Source: Nocardioides marmorisolisilvae (GTDB lineage Bacteria; Actinomycetota; Actinomycetes; Propionibacteriales; Nocardioidaceae). Taken from it: a DNA stretch of 64,000 nucleotides. How positions within the stretch are numbered: position 1 is the stretch's first letter; each line of letters begins with the position of its first letter. The stretch covers positions 2,170,001-2,234,000 of the forward strand of contig NZ_CP134227.1 of assembly GCF_031656915.1 (NCBI RefSeq), written 5' to 3'. The position numbers and the translations under genes were made by a program. A model generated the notes under the pieces. The model had not been told where the DNA came from and did not search any database. It was given only the letters and a program-made list of their open reading frames with translations. Positions 22,005 through 31,155 of the stretch are shown piece after piece.

Positions 22005-23041
22005 GACAGGTTGCACCTCCCGCTGTCGTTGCCGACGTTGAAGGTGGGCAGGGCGATGGTCTGACCCAGCAGGGTGATCTGTCCCTTGAACTGACACAGG
22101 TAGAAGTTGAAGAACGACCCGTAGCTGCCCGTGCGCCCGATCCGGTTGAGCTTGATCGGGAGGACCTGGAGGGCGCGATCGACCTCACCGCGGCCCCGGT
22201 CGAGGTTGCCCGCGACCTTGCGCAGACCCTTGACGTCCTTGGCGAACGACGGTCGGATGCCCTTGGTCAGCGCGGCGGTCTGCTGGGCGAGCACGGAGAT
22301 CTTGTTCAGTGGGTCGAGGAGGGCATGCCGGTCCTGTGCCAGGCCCTGCATGAACGAGCGCAGCTGCACGATGAGGTTGCCGAGCTCGCCGTTTCGGTCG
22401 CCGATGGTCTTCAACACGCTGCTCAGGTTGGTGATCAGGCTTCCGATCACCTGGTCGCGGCTGGCCAGCGAGTTGGTCACCGATGCGGTGGTCTGGAGCA
22501 GACCTTGGAGGTTGCCGCCCTCACCCTGGAACACCTGGATGATCTCGTAGCTGAGCTGGTTGATGTCCGACGGCGTCAGCGCCGCGAACAGTGGCTTGAA
22601 TCCGTTGAACAGCGTGGTCAGGTCGAGGGCCGGTTGGGTGCGCGAGAGTGGGATCGTGGAGTTCGCCGGCAGCATCGAGGTGTTGCCCACGCCCTCGTCG
22701 ATCGAGATGTAGCGCTGGCCGACCAGGTTGCGGTAGCGGATCATCGCATCCGAGCTGCGGGTGACCTTGGCCGATGTCGCCACGTCGAAGGTGACCTCGG
22801 CGTGGTCGGTGTCGACGATCTTGATGTCCTTGACGCTGCCGACCTTGACTCCCGCGATGCGGATGTCGTCGCCATTCACCAGACCGGTGGCGTCACTGAA
22901 GACCGCATGGTAGGTGCGGCTGCTCTGGAAGGTGAGGTTGCCGATGAGCACCACCAGGACGCCGGTGAGCATCGCGGTGACCACGAGGAAGATCAGCAGC
23001 TTCACGAGGTCCGCGCTGGTCTTCTTGTCGAGCATCTTCAT
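22001..23041 (-). CDS. mceB: MCE family protein MceB
   Basis: A 346-residue protein with an N-terminal membrane helix (LLIFLVVTAMLTGVLVVLIG) and an MCE domain (FSDATGLVNGDDIRIAGVKV; LVGQRYISIDEG). A long helical segment containing many Leu/Ser heptads follows, and the C-terminus ends at CNLS with two Cys residues that could pair. The ATG at 23041 overlaps the mceA stop; an alternative ATG two codons later cannot be excluded. It is a predicted subunit of the Mce lipid importer. Confidence 0.88.
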   Translation of the reverse strand: MKMLDKKTSADLVKLLIFLVVTAMLTGVLVVLIGNLTFQSSRTYHAVFSDATGLVNGDDIRIAGVKVGSVKDIKIVDTDHAEVTFDVATSAKVTRSSDAMIRYRNLVGQRYISIDEGVGNTSMLPANSTIPLSRTQPALDLTTLFNGFKPLFAALTPSDINQLSYEIIQVFQGEGGNLQGLLQTTASVTNSLASRDQVIGSLITNLSSVLKTIGDRNGELGNLIVQLRSFMQGLAQDRHALLDPLNKISVLAQQTAALTKGIRPSFAKDVKGLRKVAGNLDRGRGEVDRALQVLPIKLNRIGRTGSYGSFFNFYLCQFKGQITLLGQTIALPTFNVGNDSGRCNLS

Positions 23042-24363
23042 CGTGCACTCACCTCCGTACCTGCGGCGACAGGTGCGAAGAGGAGCGAGGTGATGCCGGC
23101 AACCTGATCGACGGGCACGCCCAGAGCCGGAGCGGTGAGTGCAGCGATCATGCGGCGCTGCGCGGGGGTGCCGACCGCCGTCGGGGACGCGCTGTTGGCG
23201 AACCCGGTCGCCGGCCGCTGGTTGTCGTAGCCACCACGACCGAGGCTGCCTCCGTTGTCGTCGACTCCATCACGGAAGTTCGGGATGTGTCCGTATCCGG
23301 GTGTGCCGTAGGGGTGCTCTGCGTTGCCGGGCGGGTTGGGCAGTCCGGCGCAGTTGGGGGCGTTCTTCGCGCCGTACACCGCCTTGTCACCGGTGTTGTA
23401 GCCGCGCGGCTGACCCGGGATCAGCTGCACCGAGATGTGGAAGATGAACCCACGGAAGGTGTCGGCCAGCATCGGCAGCTGGTTGACCAGCCCCTTGAGC
23501 AGGCAGGGGTACTCCGGGGAGTAGGTCTTCAGCAGCTGAAGCTGGGGGCGGCTGACCTTGCCCAGCTCGATCAGGTTGTCACCATTGGCGTTCAGGAAGC
23601 CACGTGTGGTGTCGCTCAGCCCGCGCACGTCACGGAGGAACTGGTGGAGTGCAGCCTGCTTGTCCAGCAGGGTGTTTCCGGTCTTCACGGTGTTGCGCAG
23701 CGTCTGCGCGACCTGCGGGAGCACATCGGCGTAGAGGTTGCTGTCCTGGCCGAGGAGCTTGATATCGGCGACGAACTGCGGAACCTCGGGGTTCAGCCGC
23801 TTGAGGTAGGCGTTGAGGGTGACCAGGCTCTGCCCGACCTCCTCGCCGCGGCCCTGAAGCGCGTCGGCGATCGCGTTCAGCGTGTAGCTCAGTTCGGCGG
23901 GCTGGATCGTACGGAGCAAGGGGTAGAGGTCGCCGAGGACCTTCTCCACCTCGATCGGAGGCCGGCTCTGCCCGATGTGCGCGCCCGGCTCGATCGGTGG
24001 CGCTGTCGGCGCGCCCTTCGGGGGGTCGAGCTCGACGTACTTCTCACCGAAGAGCGTCTTGGGGATGATCGAGGCCTGGACGTTGGCCGGAATGGTCTTC
24101 AGCTGGCTCGGGTCGATGCCCAAGGTGATGGTCGCTCCGCCGTTGCCGTTGGTCGTGGTGTCCAGGACCTCACCGATGAGCACTCCGCGGATCTTCACGT
24201 CGGCGCGTTCGGGCAGCTGCAGCCCGATCGCGTCGGTGGTCAGCGAGAGCTTGTCGAACGAGGTGAACTTCTGCGCGAAGACGGCGTAGACCAGCCAGAT
24301 CCCCAGCGCGAGAAGTCCGACGAACAGCACGCCGAGGACGCGGTTGCCGATGACCTTCCTCAT
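23038..24363 (-). CDS. mceA: MCE family protein MceA
   Basis: A 441-residue protein with a transmembrane anchor (VLGVLFVGLLALGIWLVYAVF) and an MCE domain (ERADVKIRGVLIGEVLDT; TLFGEKYVELDPP). A long alpha-helical region follows, then a Gly/Asn/Pro-rich extracellular stretch (residues about 345-400), and a short hydrophobic C-terminal part (ITSLLFAPVAAG). MceA is the first of the six tube subunits. The ATG overlaps the yrbEB stop by four bases. In mycobacteria equivalent systems import fatty acids or sterols; the lipid used here cannot be read from sequence. Confidence 0.9.
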   Translation of the reverse strand: MRKVIGNRVLGVLFVGLLALGIWLVYAVFAQKFTSFDKLSLTTDAIGLQLPERADVKIRGVLIGEVLDTTTNGNGGATITLGIDPSQLKTIPANVQASIIPKTLFGEKYVELDPPKGAPTAPPIEPGAHIGQSRPPIEVEKVLGDLYPLLRTIQPAELSYTLNAIADALQGRGEEVGQSLVTLNAYLKRLNPEVPQFVADIKLLGQDSNLYADVLPQVAQTLRNTVKTGNTLLDKQAALHQFLRDVRGLSDTTRGFLNANGDNLIELGKVSRPQLQLLKTYSPEYPCLLKGLVNQLPMLADTFRGFIFHISVQLIPGQPRGYNTGDKAVYGAKNAPNCAGLPNPPGNAEHPYGTPGYGHIPNFRDGVDDNGGSLGRGGYDNQRPATGFANSASPTAVGTPAQRRMIAALTAPALGVPVDQVAGITSLLFAPVAAGTEVSAR

Positions 24364-25187
24364 CCGGCCAACCTCACCGTGACGGTCGAGCCCCAGATGG
24401 CCATGCTGAGGAACAGGTCGATGACGTTGACGGCGACGATGGACGTACGCACGGCGCGGCCCACGGCCACGCCCACGCCGGCGGGGCCGCCGCTCGCGTT
24501 GTACCCGTGGTAGCAGTGGATCAGGATCACCACGACGGCGAAGACCAGCACCTTGCCGAAGGACCAGAGCACATCGCCCGGGGGCAGGAACTCGTTGAAG
24601 TAGTGGTCGTAGGTGCCCGGACTCTGGTGGAAGAACTGGATCACGACCAGCCGGGTCGCGAAGTACGACGACAGCAGGCCGACGACGTACAACGGGATGA
24701 TCGCCACCAGGCCGGCGATGATCCGGGTGGTGACCAGGAACGGCATGGACGGGACGGCCATCACCTCGAGGGCGTCGACCTCCTCGGAGATCCGCATCGC
24801 GCCGAGCTGGGCGGTGAAGCCGCAACCGACCGTCGCCGCCAACGCGATGCCGGCGACGAGAGGGGCGATCTCACGGGTGTTGAAGTAGGCCGAGACGAAG
24901 CCGGCGAAGGCCGCCGTGCCGATCTGGTTGAGCGCGGCGTAGCCGGACAGCCCGACCTGGGCGCCGGTGAAGAACGTCATCGCGAGGATGACGCCGACCG
25001 TGCCGCCGATGACCGCCAACGCGCCGCTGCCCAGGGTGACCTCGGCGAGCAGTCGGAGGATCTCCCGCTTGTAGCGCCGCACGCTGCGTGGAGCGGCCGC
25101 GAGCGCACCGATGTAGAACCTCAGCTCTGCGCCGAGGTTGTCCAGCGACTTCAGCGGCCGCTGGTACACCTGCCTGATGTCCGCCAT
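24360..25187 (-). CDS. yrbEB: MCE-associated permease YrbEB (MlaE family)
   Basis: A 275-residue MlaE/YrbE-type integral membrane protein with about five or six helices. It carries the conserved coupling-helix region GCGFTAQLGAMRISEEVDALEVM, where EE-x-D-A-L-E contacts the ATPase. It pairs with YrbEA to form the permease of the MCE ABC importer energised by the Mkl ATPase. It starts four bases after yrbEA and overlaps mceA. Confidence 0.92.
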   Translation of the reverse strand: MADIRQVYQRPLKSLDNLGAELRFYIGALAAAPRSVRRYKREILRLLAEVTLGSGALAVIGGTVGVILAMTFFTGAQVGLSGYAALNQIGTAAFAGFVSAYFNTREIAPLVAGIALAATVGCGFTAQLGAMRISEEVDALEVMAVPSMPFLVTTRIIAGLVAIIPLYVVGLLSSYFATRLVVIQFFHQSPGTYDHYFNEFLPPGDVLWSFGKVLVFAVVVILIHCYHGYNASGGPAGVGVAVGRAVRTSIVAVNVIDLFLSMAIWGSTVTVRLAG

Positions 25188-25191
25188 CGCG

Positions 25192-25977
25192 TCAACCCGT
25201 CTTCGGTGGCACGAGCTGGATCCAGATCGCGCTCATGACGAAGTTGACGATGAACAGGAAGATGAACGTGATGACGACCGACTCGTTGACCGCGTCGCCG
25301 ACGCCCTTCGGGCCGCCTCCGGCGTTGACGCCCTTGTAGCTGGCCACGATGGCGGCGATGAGTCCGAAGATCAGCGCCTTGGCCATCCCCTCCCACAGGT
25401 CGGGCAGCTGCGCCAGCGCGGTGAAGCTCGCGAGGTAAGCGCCGGGCGTGCCGTGCTGGAGGATCACGTTGAAGACGTAGCCGCCGGCGACGCCGACGAC
25501 GCTGACCATCCCGTTGAGGAACACCGCGACCAGCATCGCGCCGAGCACGCGGGGGACGACGAGGCGCTGGATCGGGTCGATCCCCAGCACCATCATCGCG
25601 TCGAGCTCCTCACGGATCTTCCGCGAGCCGAGGTCCGCCGCGATCGCGGAGCCGCCTGCGCCGGCGATCAGCAGAGCGGTGCCGATCGGGGCCGCCTGCT
25701 GGACCACGGCGAGCACGGAGGCCGAGCCGGTGAACGACTGCGCACCGAACTGCTTGATCAGGCCGCCGACCTGCAGGGCGATGACCGCACCGAACGGGAT
25801 CGCGATCAGGGCCGTGGGAATGATCGTCACCGAGGCGATGAACCACGCCTGCTGGATGAACTCGCGGGTCTGGAACGGTCGCCGGAACAGCGAACGGCCG
25901 ACGTCGAGGGCGAAGGCGAAGAGCTTGCCCGCCGTCCCGATCGGAGCCAGGACGCGGGTCGCGACCGAGGATGCCAT
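25192..25977 (-). CDS. yrbEA: MCE-associated permease YrbEA (MlaE family)
   Basis: A 261-residue polytopic membrane protein of the MlaE family. It shows the conserved block AGAGGSAIAADLGSRKIREE-LDAMMVLGIDP, whose REELDAM segment is the expected coupling helix, followed by hydrophobic helices to the C-terminus. It is the first permease subunit, lying 7 bases behind the ATPase gene. The YrbEA/YrbEB order before mceA is the standard actinobacterial arrangement. Confidence 0.92.
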   Translation of the reverse strand: MASSVATRVLAPIGTAGKLFAFALDVGRSLFRRPFQTREFIQQAWFIASVTIIPTALIAIPFGAVIALQVGGLIKQFGAQSFTGSASVLAVVQQAAPIGTALLIAGAGGSAIAADLGSRKIREELDAMMVLGIDPIQRLVVPRVLGAMLVAVFLNGMVSVVGVAGGYVFNVILQHGTPGAYLASFTALAQLPDLWEGMAKALIFGLIAAIVASYKGVNAGGGPKGVGDAVNESVVITFIFLFIVNFVMSAIWIQLVPPKTG

Positions 25978-25984
25978 GCGCCGG

Positions 25985-26938
25985 TCAGCCCCCGATGGCC
26001 ATCGACATATTCGGTTGGAAGGAGCCCGGGGGCGGGGTCACGCCGTGCTCACGGCACCACTCACCGGGCGCACGCTGGCCACGACGCGGAATGCCGTTGG
26101 AGGGCTCCAGCTGCAGCGGGATCGGGGGCAGCGGCGGCATCTCCATGTCCTTCTCCGCCTCCAGCTCGTCGGCGTCCTTCTCCTCGCTCATGCCGATCGG
26201 ACCGATCGTCTGAGCGTTGAGGAACTGCCGCACGACCGGCTCCTCGGAGCTCAGCAGCATCTCCCGCGGACCGAACATCGCCAAGTGCTTGTGGTAGAGC
26301 AGCCCGATGTTGTCGGGCACCGTCCGCGTCGAGTTGATGTCGTGGGTGACGATCAGGAACGTCGCGTCGATCTGGGCGTTGAGGTCGATGAACAGCTGGT
26401 TGATGAACGACGTGCGCACCGGGTCGAGGCCGGAGTCGGGCTCGTCGATCAGCAGGATCTCGGGGTCGAGGACCAGCGCCCGGGCCAGCCCGGCGCGCTT
26501 GCGCATGCCACCGGAGATCTCACCGGGGAGCTTCATCTCCGCCCCCAGCAGACCCACCAGGTCCATCTTCTCCATCACGATGTTGCGGATCTCGGACTCT
26601 GACTTGCGAGTGTGCTCGCGCAGCGGGAACGCGACGTTGTCGAAGAGGTTCATCGACCCGAACATCGCGCCGTCCTGGAACAGCACCCCGAAGAGCTTGC
26701 GGACCTCGTAGAGCTCCTTCTCCGGACAGCTCGCGATGTCGACGCCCTCGATCAGGATGCTGCCCTCGTCGGGCTTGAGCAGACCGATCAACGCCTTGAG
26801 GAACACCGACTTGCCGGTGCCGGAGGGACCGAGCATCACCGAGACCTCGCCGGCCGGCAGCGTCAGAGTGACCCCACCCCAGATCAGCTGCTTGCCGAAC
26901 GACTTGGTCAGATTGTCGACCTTGATCTCGACGCCCAT
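25985..26938 (-). CDS. mkl: MCE transport system ATPase (Mkl/MceG-like)
   Basis: A 317-residue ABC ATPase with Walker A GPSGTGKS (near residue 39), signature ISGGMRKRAGLARAL, Walker B ILLIDEPDSGLDP and the switch His in LIVTHD. The extra C-terminal segment, beginning QFLNAQTIGPIGMSEEKD, is characteristic of the actinobacterial MceG/Mkl branch and separates it from ordinary importer ATPases. It hydrolyses ATP to drive lipid uptake through YrbEA/YrbEB and the Mce tube. In M. tuberculosis mkl (Rv0655) also lies between rplL and rpoB, but alone. Here it heads a complete operon. The start at 26938 has AAGGGAG upstream. Confidence 0.93.
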   Translation of the reverse strand: MGVEIKVDNLTKSFGKQLIWGGVTLTLPAGEVSVMLGPSGTGKSVFLKALIGLLKPDEGSILIEGVDIASCPEKELYEVRKLFGVLFQDGAMFGSMNLFDNVAFPLREHTRKSESEIRNIVMEKMDLVGLLGAEMKLPGEISGGMRKRAGLARALVLDPEILLIDEPDSGLDPVRTSFINQLFIDLNAQIDATFLIVTHDINSTRTVPDNIGLLYHKHLAMFGPREMLLSSEEPVVRQFLNAQTIGPIGMSEEKDADELEAEKDMEMPPLPPIPLQLEPSNGIPRRGQRAPGEWCREHGVTPPPGSFQPNMSMAIGG

Positions 26939-27110
26939 GACGCTCCCTTGAGTATGCGAAGTTCGTGCACTCACGCCGCCCACGGGCGTCGGCCTACCCC
27001 CTGCTGCCTGATGCTGTGGCAAACGAGTCTGCGACGGCTAAGTTACGCGATGGTCACCGCATCCGCACCCCTGTCCGGCGGTGTCTCCCCAATCGGTGCG
27101 CAAATGCGAC

Positions 27111-27148
27111 GGAGCGGCCGGCCGGGCGGTGCCCAGGCCGACCGCTCC
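27111..27148 (-). terminator. Hairpin downstream of rplL
   Basis: GGAGCGG pairs with CCGCTCC, followed after one mismatch by five further pairs around a GC-rich loop. It lies about 48 bases beyond the rplL stop and upstream of the mkl start. The tail has only a short U-run, so strength is uncertain. It separates ribosomal protein transcription from the MCE operon. Confidence 0.5.
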
Positions 27149-27195
27149 GGTCGTGGCGTTCGTGGTGGCCGCCCCGTCGCCGGGCCGGCCGAGAC

Positions 27196-27588
27196 TCACT
27201 TGAGGGTGACGGTGGCCCCGGCGCCCTCGAGGGCCTCCTTGGCCTTCTCCGCGGTCTCCTTGTTGGCCTTCTCCAGGATCGCCTTCGGCGCGGCCTCGAC
27301 CAGGTCCTTGGCCTCCTTCAGACCCAGGCTGGTGAGAGCACGCACCTCCTTGATGACGTTGATCTTCTTGTCACCGGCGGACTCGAGGACGACGTCGAAC
27401 TCGTCCTGCTCGGCGGCGGCGTCACCGGCGTCACCGGCACCGCCGGCGGCGGGGGCGGCGGCGACCGCGACGGGGGCGGCCGCGGTGACGCCGAAGGTGT
27501 CCTCGAACTGCTTGACGAACTCGCTGAGCTCCAGGAGGGTCATCTCCTTGAAAGCGTCGAGCAGCTCGTCGGTGCTGAGCTTCGCCAT
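27196..27588 (-). CDS. rplL: 50S ribosomal protein L7/L12
   Basis: A 130-residue L7/L12. It has an N-terminal dimerisation helix ([20 protein letters not shown]), an Ala/Gly-rich hinge (residues about 36-60) and the C-terminal factor-binding domain ([20 protein letters not shown]...[11 protein letters not shown]). It forms dimers on L10 in the ribosomal stalk and recruits translation GTPases. An AAAGGA ribosome binding site precedes the ATG. It follows rplJ after 47 bases. Confidence 0.99.
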   Translation of the reverse strand: MAKLSTDELLDAFKEMTLLELSEFVKQFEDTFGVTAAAPVAVAAAPAAGGAGDAGDAAAEQDEFDVVLESAGDKKINVIKEVRALTSLGLKEAKDLVEAAPKAILEKANKETAEKAKEALEGAGATVTLK

Positions 27589-27635
27589 GATGGCGTTCCT
27601 TTCAGTAGTTGCTGCGGAGTCCGCAGTCGTGAATG

Positions 27636-28310
27636 TCAGGCCTCGGTGCTTTCGGGGGCCTCTGCGCTGGCCTCAGCGCTCTCCTCGGACGCGGGCGCGT
27701 CCTCGGATGCAGCGTCCTCGGCCGGAGCCTCGGGCGCTGCAGCTTCCTCGGTGGCCTCCGCGGGGGCAGGAGCGCCACCGGCGAGGATCGAGGGGTCCTG
27801 CTCGGCCTTCGCCTGCAGGGCACCCGCCAGACGGGCGGCCTGCGACAGCGGGGCGTTGAGCAGGTAGACGGCCTGGGAGAGCGAGGCGAGCATCGCGCCC
27901 GCAAGCTTGCCCAGCAGCACGTCGCGGGACTCCAGATCCGCCAGCTTGGCGATCTGCGAGGCCTCGATCGGTGCACCGTCGACGTACCCGCCCTTGATCA
28001 CGAGGGCGGGGTGTGCCTTGGCAAAGTCACGCAGACCCTTCGCCGCCTCGACCAGGTCGCCGCTGATGAAGGCGATCGCGGTCGGGCCGTTCAGCAGGTC
28101 GTCGACGCCGTCGACTCCCGCCTCCTTGGCGGCGATCTTGGTGAGCGTGTTCTTGACCACGGCGTAGTTGGCGTTCTCGCCGAGCGTGCGCCGCAGTTCC
28201 TGCAGCTGCTTCACGGTGAGACCGCGGTACTCGGTCAGCACAGCACCCGCGGAGTCGTTGAACTGCTCGACGATCTCCGCGACGGCTGCTGCCTTGTCTG
28301 GCCGCGCCAT
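27636..28310 (-). CDS. rplJ: 50S ribosomal protein L10
   Basis: A 224-residue L10 with the RNA-binding N-terminal domain ([53 protein letters not shown]). A C-terminal helix binding L12 dimers follows, then an acidic Ala/Glu/Ser/Pro tail of about 50 residues that is longer than in most bacteria. The start at 28310 has AAGGAGACCC immediately upstream. It is preceded by an L10 leader RNA, so expression is probably fed back by the L10-L12 complex. Confidence 0.99.
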   Translation of the reverse strand: MARPDKAAAVAEIVEQFNDSAGAVLTEYRGLTVKQLQELRRTLGENANYAVVKNTLTKIAAKEAGVDGVDDLLNGPTAIAFISGDLVEAAKGLRDFAKAHPALVIKGGYVDGAPIEASQIAKLADLESRDVLLGKLAGAMLASLSQAVYLLNAPLSQAARLAGALQAKAEQDPSILAGGAPAPAEATEEAAAPEAPAEDAASEDAPASEESAEASAEAPESTEA

Positions 28311-28373
28311 GGGTCTCCTTCCGGTCGTTGCGACCCGCGGGTGCGGGCGCCTCGAAGCCGGCACCGCCCGGAA

Positions 28374-28515
28374 CGAGAGAACGCCCCGGCGCAGGGCACG
28401 GGGCGTACGGCGAAGGATCGCTGCAGCTGTGTCACCTGCGCAGGTCGCCCGCTCTCGCGAACCTTCGCCCCGGTCGATGAGACCCGGGGAACCGGCGGTC
28501 TTTGGCTTCAGGAGA
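28374..28515 (-). promoter_or_regulatory. L10 leader (autoregulatory rplJ-rplL mRNA leader)
   Basis: The rplA-rplJ gap (28311-28600) holds features of the actinobacterial L10 leader on the minus strand: AAAGACCGCCGGT, then GAAGGTTCGCGAG, the palindromic CACCTGCGCAGGT-type element near 28433-28446, and a GC hairpin with an 8-bp stem (28381-28406) just before the rplJ ribosome binding site. L10-L12 binding to such leaders represses translation or transcription of rplJL. The boundaries are approximate because the fold was judged by eye. Confidence 0.65.
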
Positions 28516-28547
28516 AGAGTACGGCGCCCAGCGACCAGGCAGCAAAT

Positions 28548-28577
28548 CGGCCCGGCCCCCGTGCGGGGACCGGGCCG
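28548..28577 (-). terminator. Hairpin after rplA
   Basis: An 8-bp stem (CGGCCCGG/CCGGGCCG), one mismatch, four further pairs and a 4-base loop, followed on the minus strand by ATTTG. It lies 23 bases after the rplA stop, separating rplK-rplA from the L10 leader and rplJ-rplL. Confidence 0.7.
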
Positions 28578-28600
28578 ACTGACACGTCGTACGGCGGGGC

Positions 28601-29314
28601 TCAGGCCTCGTCGTCGCCGGTGACGTTGCGGGTGCGGTTCGGGTCGATCTGGACCCCGGGACCCATCGTCGTGGAGACGGTGACCTTCTTGATGTACCGG
28701 CCCTTGGAGCTGTTCGGCTTGAGCCGCAGCACCTCCTCGAGCGCGGCGGCGTAGTTCTCGGCGAGCTGGAGCTCGGAGAACGACGCCTTGCCGATGATGA
28801 AGTGCAGGTTCGCGTGCCGGTCGACACGGAACTCGATCTTGCCGCCCTTGATGTCGGAGACAGCCTTGGCGACGTCGGGGGTGACCGTGCCGGTCTTGGG
28901 GTTCGGCATCAGGCCGCGCGGTCCGAGGACCCGGCCCAGCCGACCGACCTTGCCCATCATGTCGGGAGTCGCGACGACGGCGTCGAAGTCGATCCAGCCG
29001 CCGTTCACCTTCTCGATGAGCTCGTCGCCACCGACGATGTCGGCGCCGGCCTCGCGGGCGGCCTCGGCCTTGTCCGCGTTGGCGAACACCAGCACCCGCG
29101 CGGCCTTGCCGGTGCCGTGCGGCAGGTTCACCGTGCCGCGCACCATCTGGTCCGCCTTGCGGGGGTCCACGCCGAGGCGCATGGCGACGTCGACGGTCTC
29201 GTCGAACTTCTTCTTGGCGTTCTGCTTCGCGATCTTGATCGCGGCCAGCGGGGCGTGGAGCTCGTCCTGGTCGTACGACTCCGCCGCCGCGCGGTAGGTC
29301 TTGCTGCGCTGCAT
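28601..29314 (-). CDS. rplA: 50S ribosomal protein L1
   Basis: A 237-residue L1 ([21 protein letters not shown]...) with the conserved second-domain segment [17 protein letters not shown] and the closing [18 protein letters not shown]. It binds 23S rRNA at the mobile stalk and in many bacteria represses its own rplK-rplA mRNA. It follows rplK after 111 bases; no clear separate promoter was seen in that gap. Confidence 0.99.
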   Translation of the reverse strand: MQRSKTYRAAAESYDQDELHAPLAAIKIAKQNAKKKFDETVDVAMRLGVDPRKADQMVRGTVNLPHGTGKAARVLVFANADKAEAAREAGADIVGGDELIEKVNGGWIDFDAVVATPDMMGKVGRLGRVLGPRGLMPNPKTGTVTPDVAKAVSDIKGGKIEFRVDRHANLHFIIGKASFSELQLAENYAAALEEVLRLKPNSSKGRYIKKVTVSTTMGPGVQIDPNRTRNVTGDDEA

Positions 29315-29425
29315 GTCTGGTTCTTCCTTACTTCCAGTCGTGGTCGTGGGGCCAGCGCGGCCCTGCCACGGTTTCGGTTGCGTCTCGCGAGCCGGCCTCG
29401 GTCGAGGTACGGCCCGGGAAAGCGA

Positions 29426-29854
29426 TCAGTCGGTGGTGACGCCCATCGAGCGAGCGGTGCCCTCCACGATCTTCATGGCGGCATCGATGTCGTTGGCGTT
29501 CAGGTCGGGCAGCTTGGTCTGGGCGATCTCACGCACCTGGTCCTTGGTGAGCCTGCCGACCTTGTCCGACTGCGGGACACCGGACCCCTTGGCGATCCCG
29601 GCAGCCTTCTTGATCAGCTCTGCTGCCGGCGGGGTCTTGGTGATGAACTCGAACGAGCGGTCCTCGTAGATCGTGATCTCGACCGGGATCACGTTGCCGC
29701 GCATGGACTCCGTCTGGGCGTTGTACGCCTTGCAGAAGTCCATGATGTTGACGCCGTGCGGACCGAGCGCGGTACCGACGGGCGGGGCCGGCGTCGCGGC
29801 TCCGGCCTGCAGCTGCACCTTGACCAGGGCAGCGATCTTCTTCTTCGGGGGCAT
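29426..29854 (-). CDS. rplK: 50S ribosomal protein L11
   Basis: A 142-residue L11 with the Lys-rich start ([17 protein letters not shown]), the Pro-rich helix ([20 protein letters not shown]) at the thiopeptide-binding face, and the C-terminal rRNA-binding domain ([20 protein letters not shown]). It sits at the GTPase-associated centre and is needed for the RelA response. It is 132 bases downstream of nusG; that gap contains no gene. Confidence 0.99.
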   Translation of the reverse strand: MPPKKKIAALVKVQLQAGAATPAPPVGTALGPHGVNIMDFCKAYNAQTESMRGNVIPVEITIYEDRSFEFITKTPPAAELIKKAAGIAKGSGVPQSDKVGRLTKDQVREIAQTKLPDLNANDIDAAMKIVEGTARSMGVTTD

Positions 29855-29986
29855 TTCCTTCTCTTTTCCTCTCGTGGTCCTGACGGGGCGGATGCCCCTG
29901 CCACACTTACCGGGTCCGGGAGCCCGCCACGCGAACCGTCGCTCCGCTCCGGTCCACGTCGACGCTCCTCGGCCTCCTCGCTTCGC

Positions 29987-30907
29987 TCAGACCTTCTGGA
30001 TCTGGTTGAAGCTCAGCTCGACCGGGGTCTCCCGGCCGAAGATCTCGACGAGGGCCTTGACCCTCTGTGCCTCGGCGTTGATCTCGGTGATCGTCGCGTG
30101 CAGCGTGGCGAACGGCCCGTCGACCACCATCACCGAGTCGGAGACGTCGAAGTCGGCAACGGTGACCTGCTGACGCGGCGTTGCCTTGCGTGCTCCACCG
30201 GCGGCGGTCTCTGCGGTCGCGGCGGCCGCGTCGGCCTCGGCGCGCACTGCCGGTGCGAGCATCGCCTCGACCTCGTCGAGGCCCAGCGGCACCGGCTGGT
30301 GGCTGTGGCCGACGAACCCGGTCACCGACGGCGTGTGGCGGACGGCGCTCCAGGACTCGTCGGTCAGGTCCATCCGGACCAGCACGTAGCCGGGGAGCAC
30401 GGTGCGCTTGACGAGCTTGCGCTGGCCGTTCTTGATCTCGGCGACCTCCTCGGTCGGCACCACGACCTCGTGGATGTAGTCGCCCATGTTCAGCGAGGAG
30501 ATCCGGTTCTCGAGGTTGGCCTTGACCCTGTTCTCCATGCCGGAGTAGGTGTGCACCACGAACCACTCACCGGGCTTCTCCCGCAGGGTCGTGCGGAACT
30601 CCTCGAGCGGGTCGACCTCGGCCGCCGGAACGTCCTCGGTGGACTCCTCGCCGGCGTCGTCGGCAGGCTCCCCGTCGACAGGCTCGGTGGACTCCTCGAC
30701 GGCGTCCTCCGTGGTGTCCTCCGTGGGGTCCTCCGTGGTGTCCTCGGCCGCTGCAGCCTCCGCGGGCTCCCCGGCGGGGGCACCCAGCTCGGCCTCAACG
30801 GTCGGCTCGACCTCGAGGTTGGTCTGTGGGTCGTTCTGCTCCGACACCGTCACTCCGTCGTCTGTCCATTCGTGGGTGGTTGTCTGCTCGTCAGGGCTGG
30901 TGCTCAT
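29987..30907 (-). CDS. nusG: Transcription elongation/termination factor NusG with long acidic N-terminal extension
   Basis: A 306-residue NusG. The first 108 residues are an acidic, Thr/Glu/Asp/Pro-rich extension with near-repeats ([12 protein letters not shown]). The NGN domain follows ([19 protein letters not shown] near residue 111; [14 protein letters not shown]), and the KOW domain ([20 protein letters not shown] near 255; [17 protein letters not shown]). An Ala-rich insert (residues about 219-246) separates the two domains. NusG binds the beta' clamp, affects pausing and Rho, and links to S10. Extended actinobacterial NusG proteins are known, and this one is on the long side. The start at 30907 follows the secE stop by 11 bases. 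Confidence 0.97.
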   Translation of the reverse strand: MSTSPDEQTTTHEWTDDGVTVSEQNDPQTNLEVEPTVEAELGAPAGEPAEAAAAEDTTEDPTEDTTEDAVEESTEPVDGEPADDAGEESTEDVPAAEVDPLEEFRTTLREKPGEWFVVHTYSGMENRVKANLENRISSLNMGDYIHEVVVPTEEVAEIKNGQRKLVKRTVLPGYVLVRMDLTDESWSAVRHTPSVTGFVGHSHQPVPLGLDEVEAMLAPAVRAEADAAAATAETAAGGARKATPRQQVTVADFDVSDSVMVVDGPFATLHATITEINAEAQRVKALVEIFGRETPVELSFNQIQKV

Positions 30908-30918
30908 GTCGTGGCCGC

Positions 30919-31155
30919 CTACCCGAAGACCGCGAAGACGAGCTTGCCGAAGGCGAGGTCGTACAGCGACACCAGGCCGATCAGGAACAGGCAGAACACC
31001 ACCACCACGGTGAAGTAGGTGACCAACTGCGGCTGCGTGGGCCACACGACCTTGCGCAGCTCGGCGACCACCTGGCGGTAGAACTTGACCGGGCTGGTCC
31101 GCTCATGAGGCTGCTTCTTCGGTCGCCCTGGGCGTACCGACTGGCTCTCTGACAC
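30919..31155 (-). CDS. secE: Preprotein translocase subunit SecE
   Basis: A 78-residue SecE. A short cytoplasmic N-terminus leads to the amphipathic segment [20 protein letters not shown], then one membrane helix ([20 protein letters not shown]). The VVWPT motif is diagnostic. It forms the SecYEG channel with SecY and SecG. The start is GTG at 31155 with GAGG at suitable spacing. The tRNA-Trp gene lies upstream and nusG directly downstream, the classical secE-nusG pair. Confidence 0.97.
   Translation of the reverse strand: MSESQSVRPGRPKKQPHERTSPVKFYRQVVAELRKVVWPTQPQLVTYFTVVVVFCLFLIGLVSLYDLAFGKLVFAVFG

Noticed and set aside
29855-29986. Possible separate promoter or L11/L1 regulatory element between nusG and rplK
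   Set aside because: Only GAGCGA-like short repeats and one weak hairpin were seen; no convincing -10/-35 pair.
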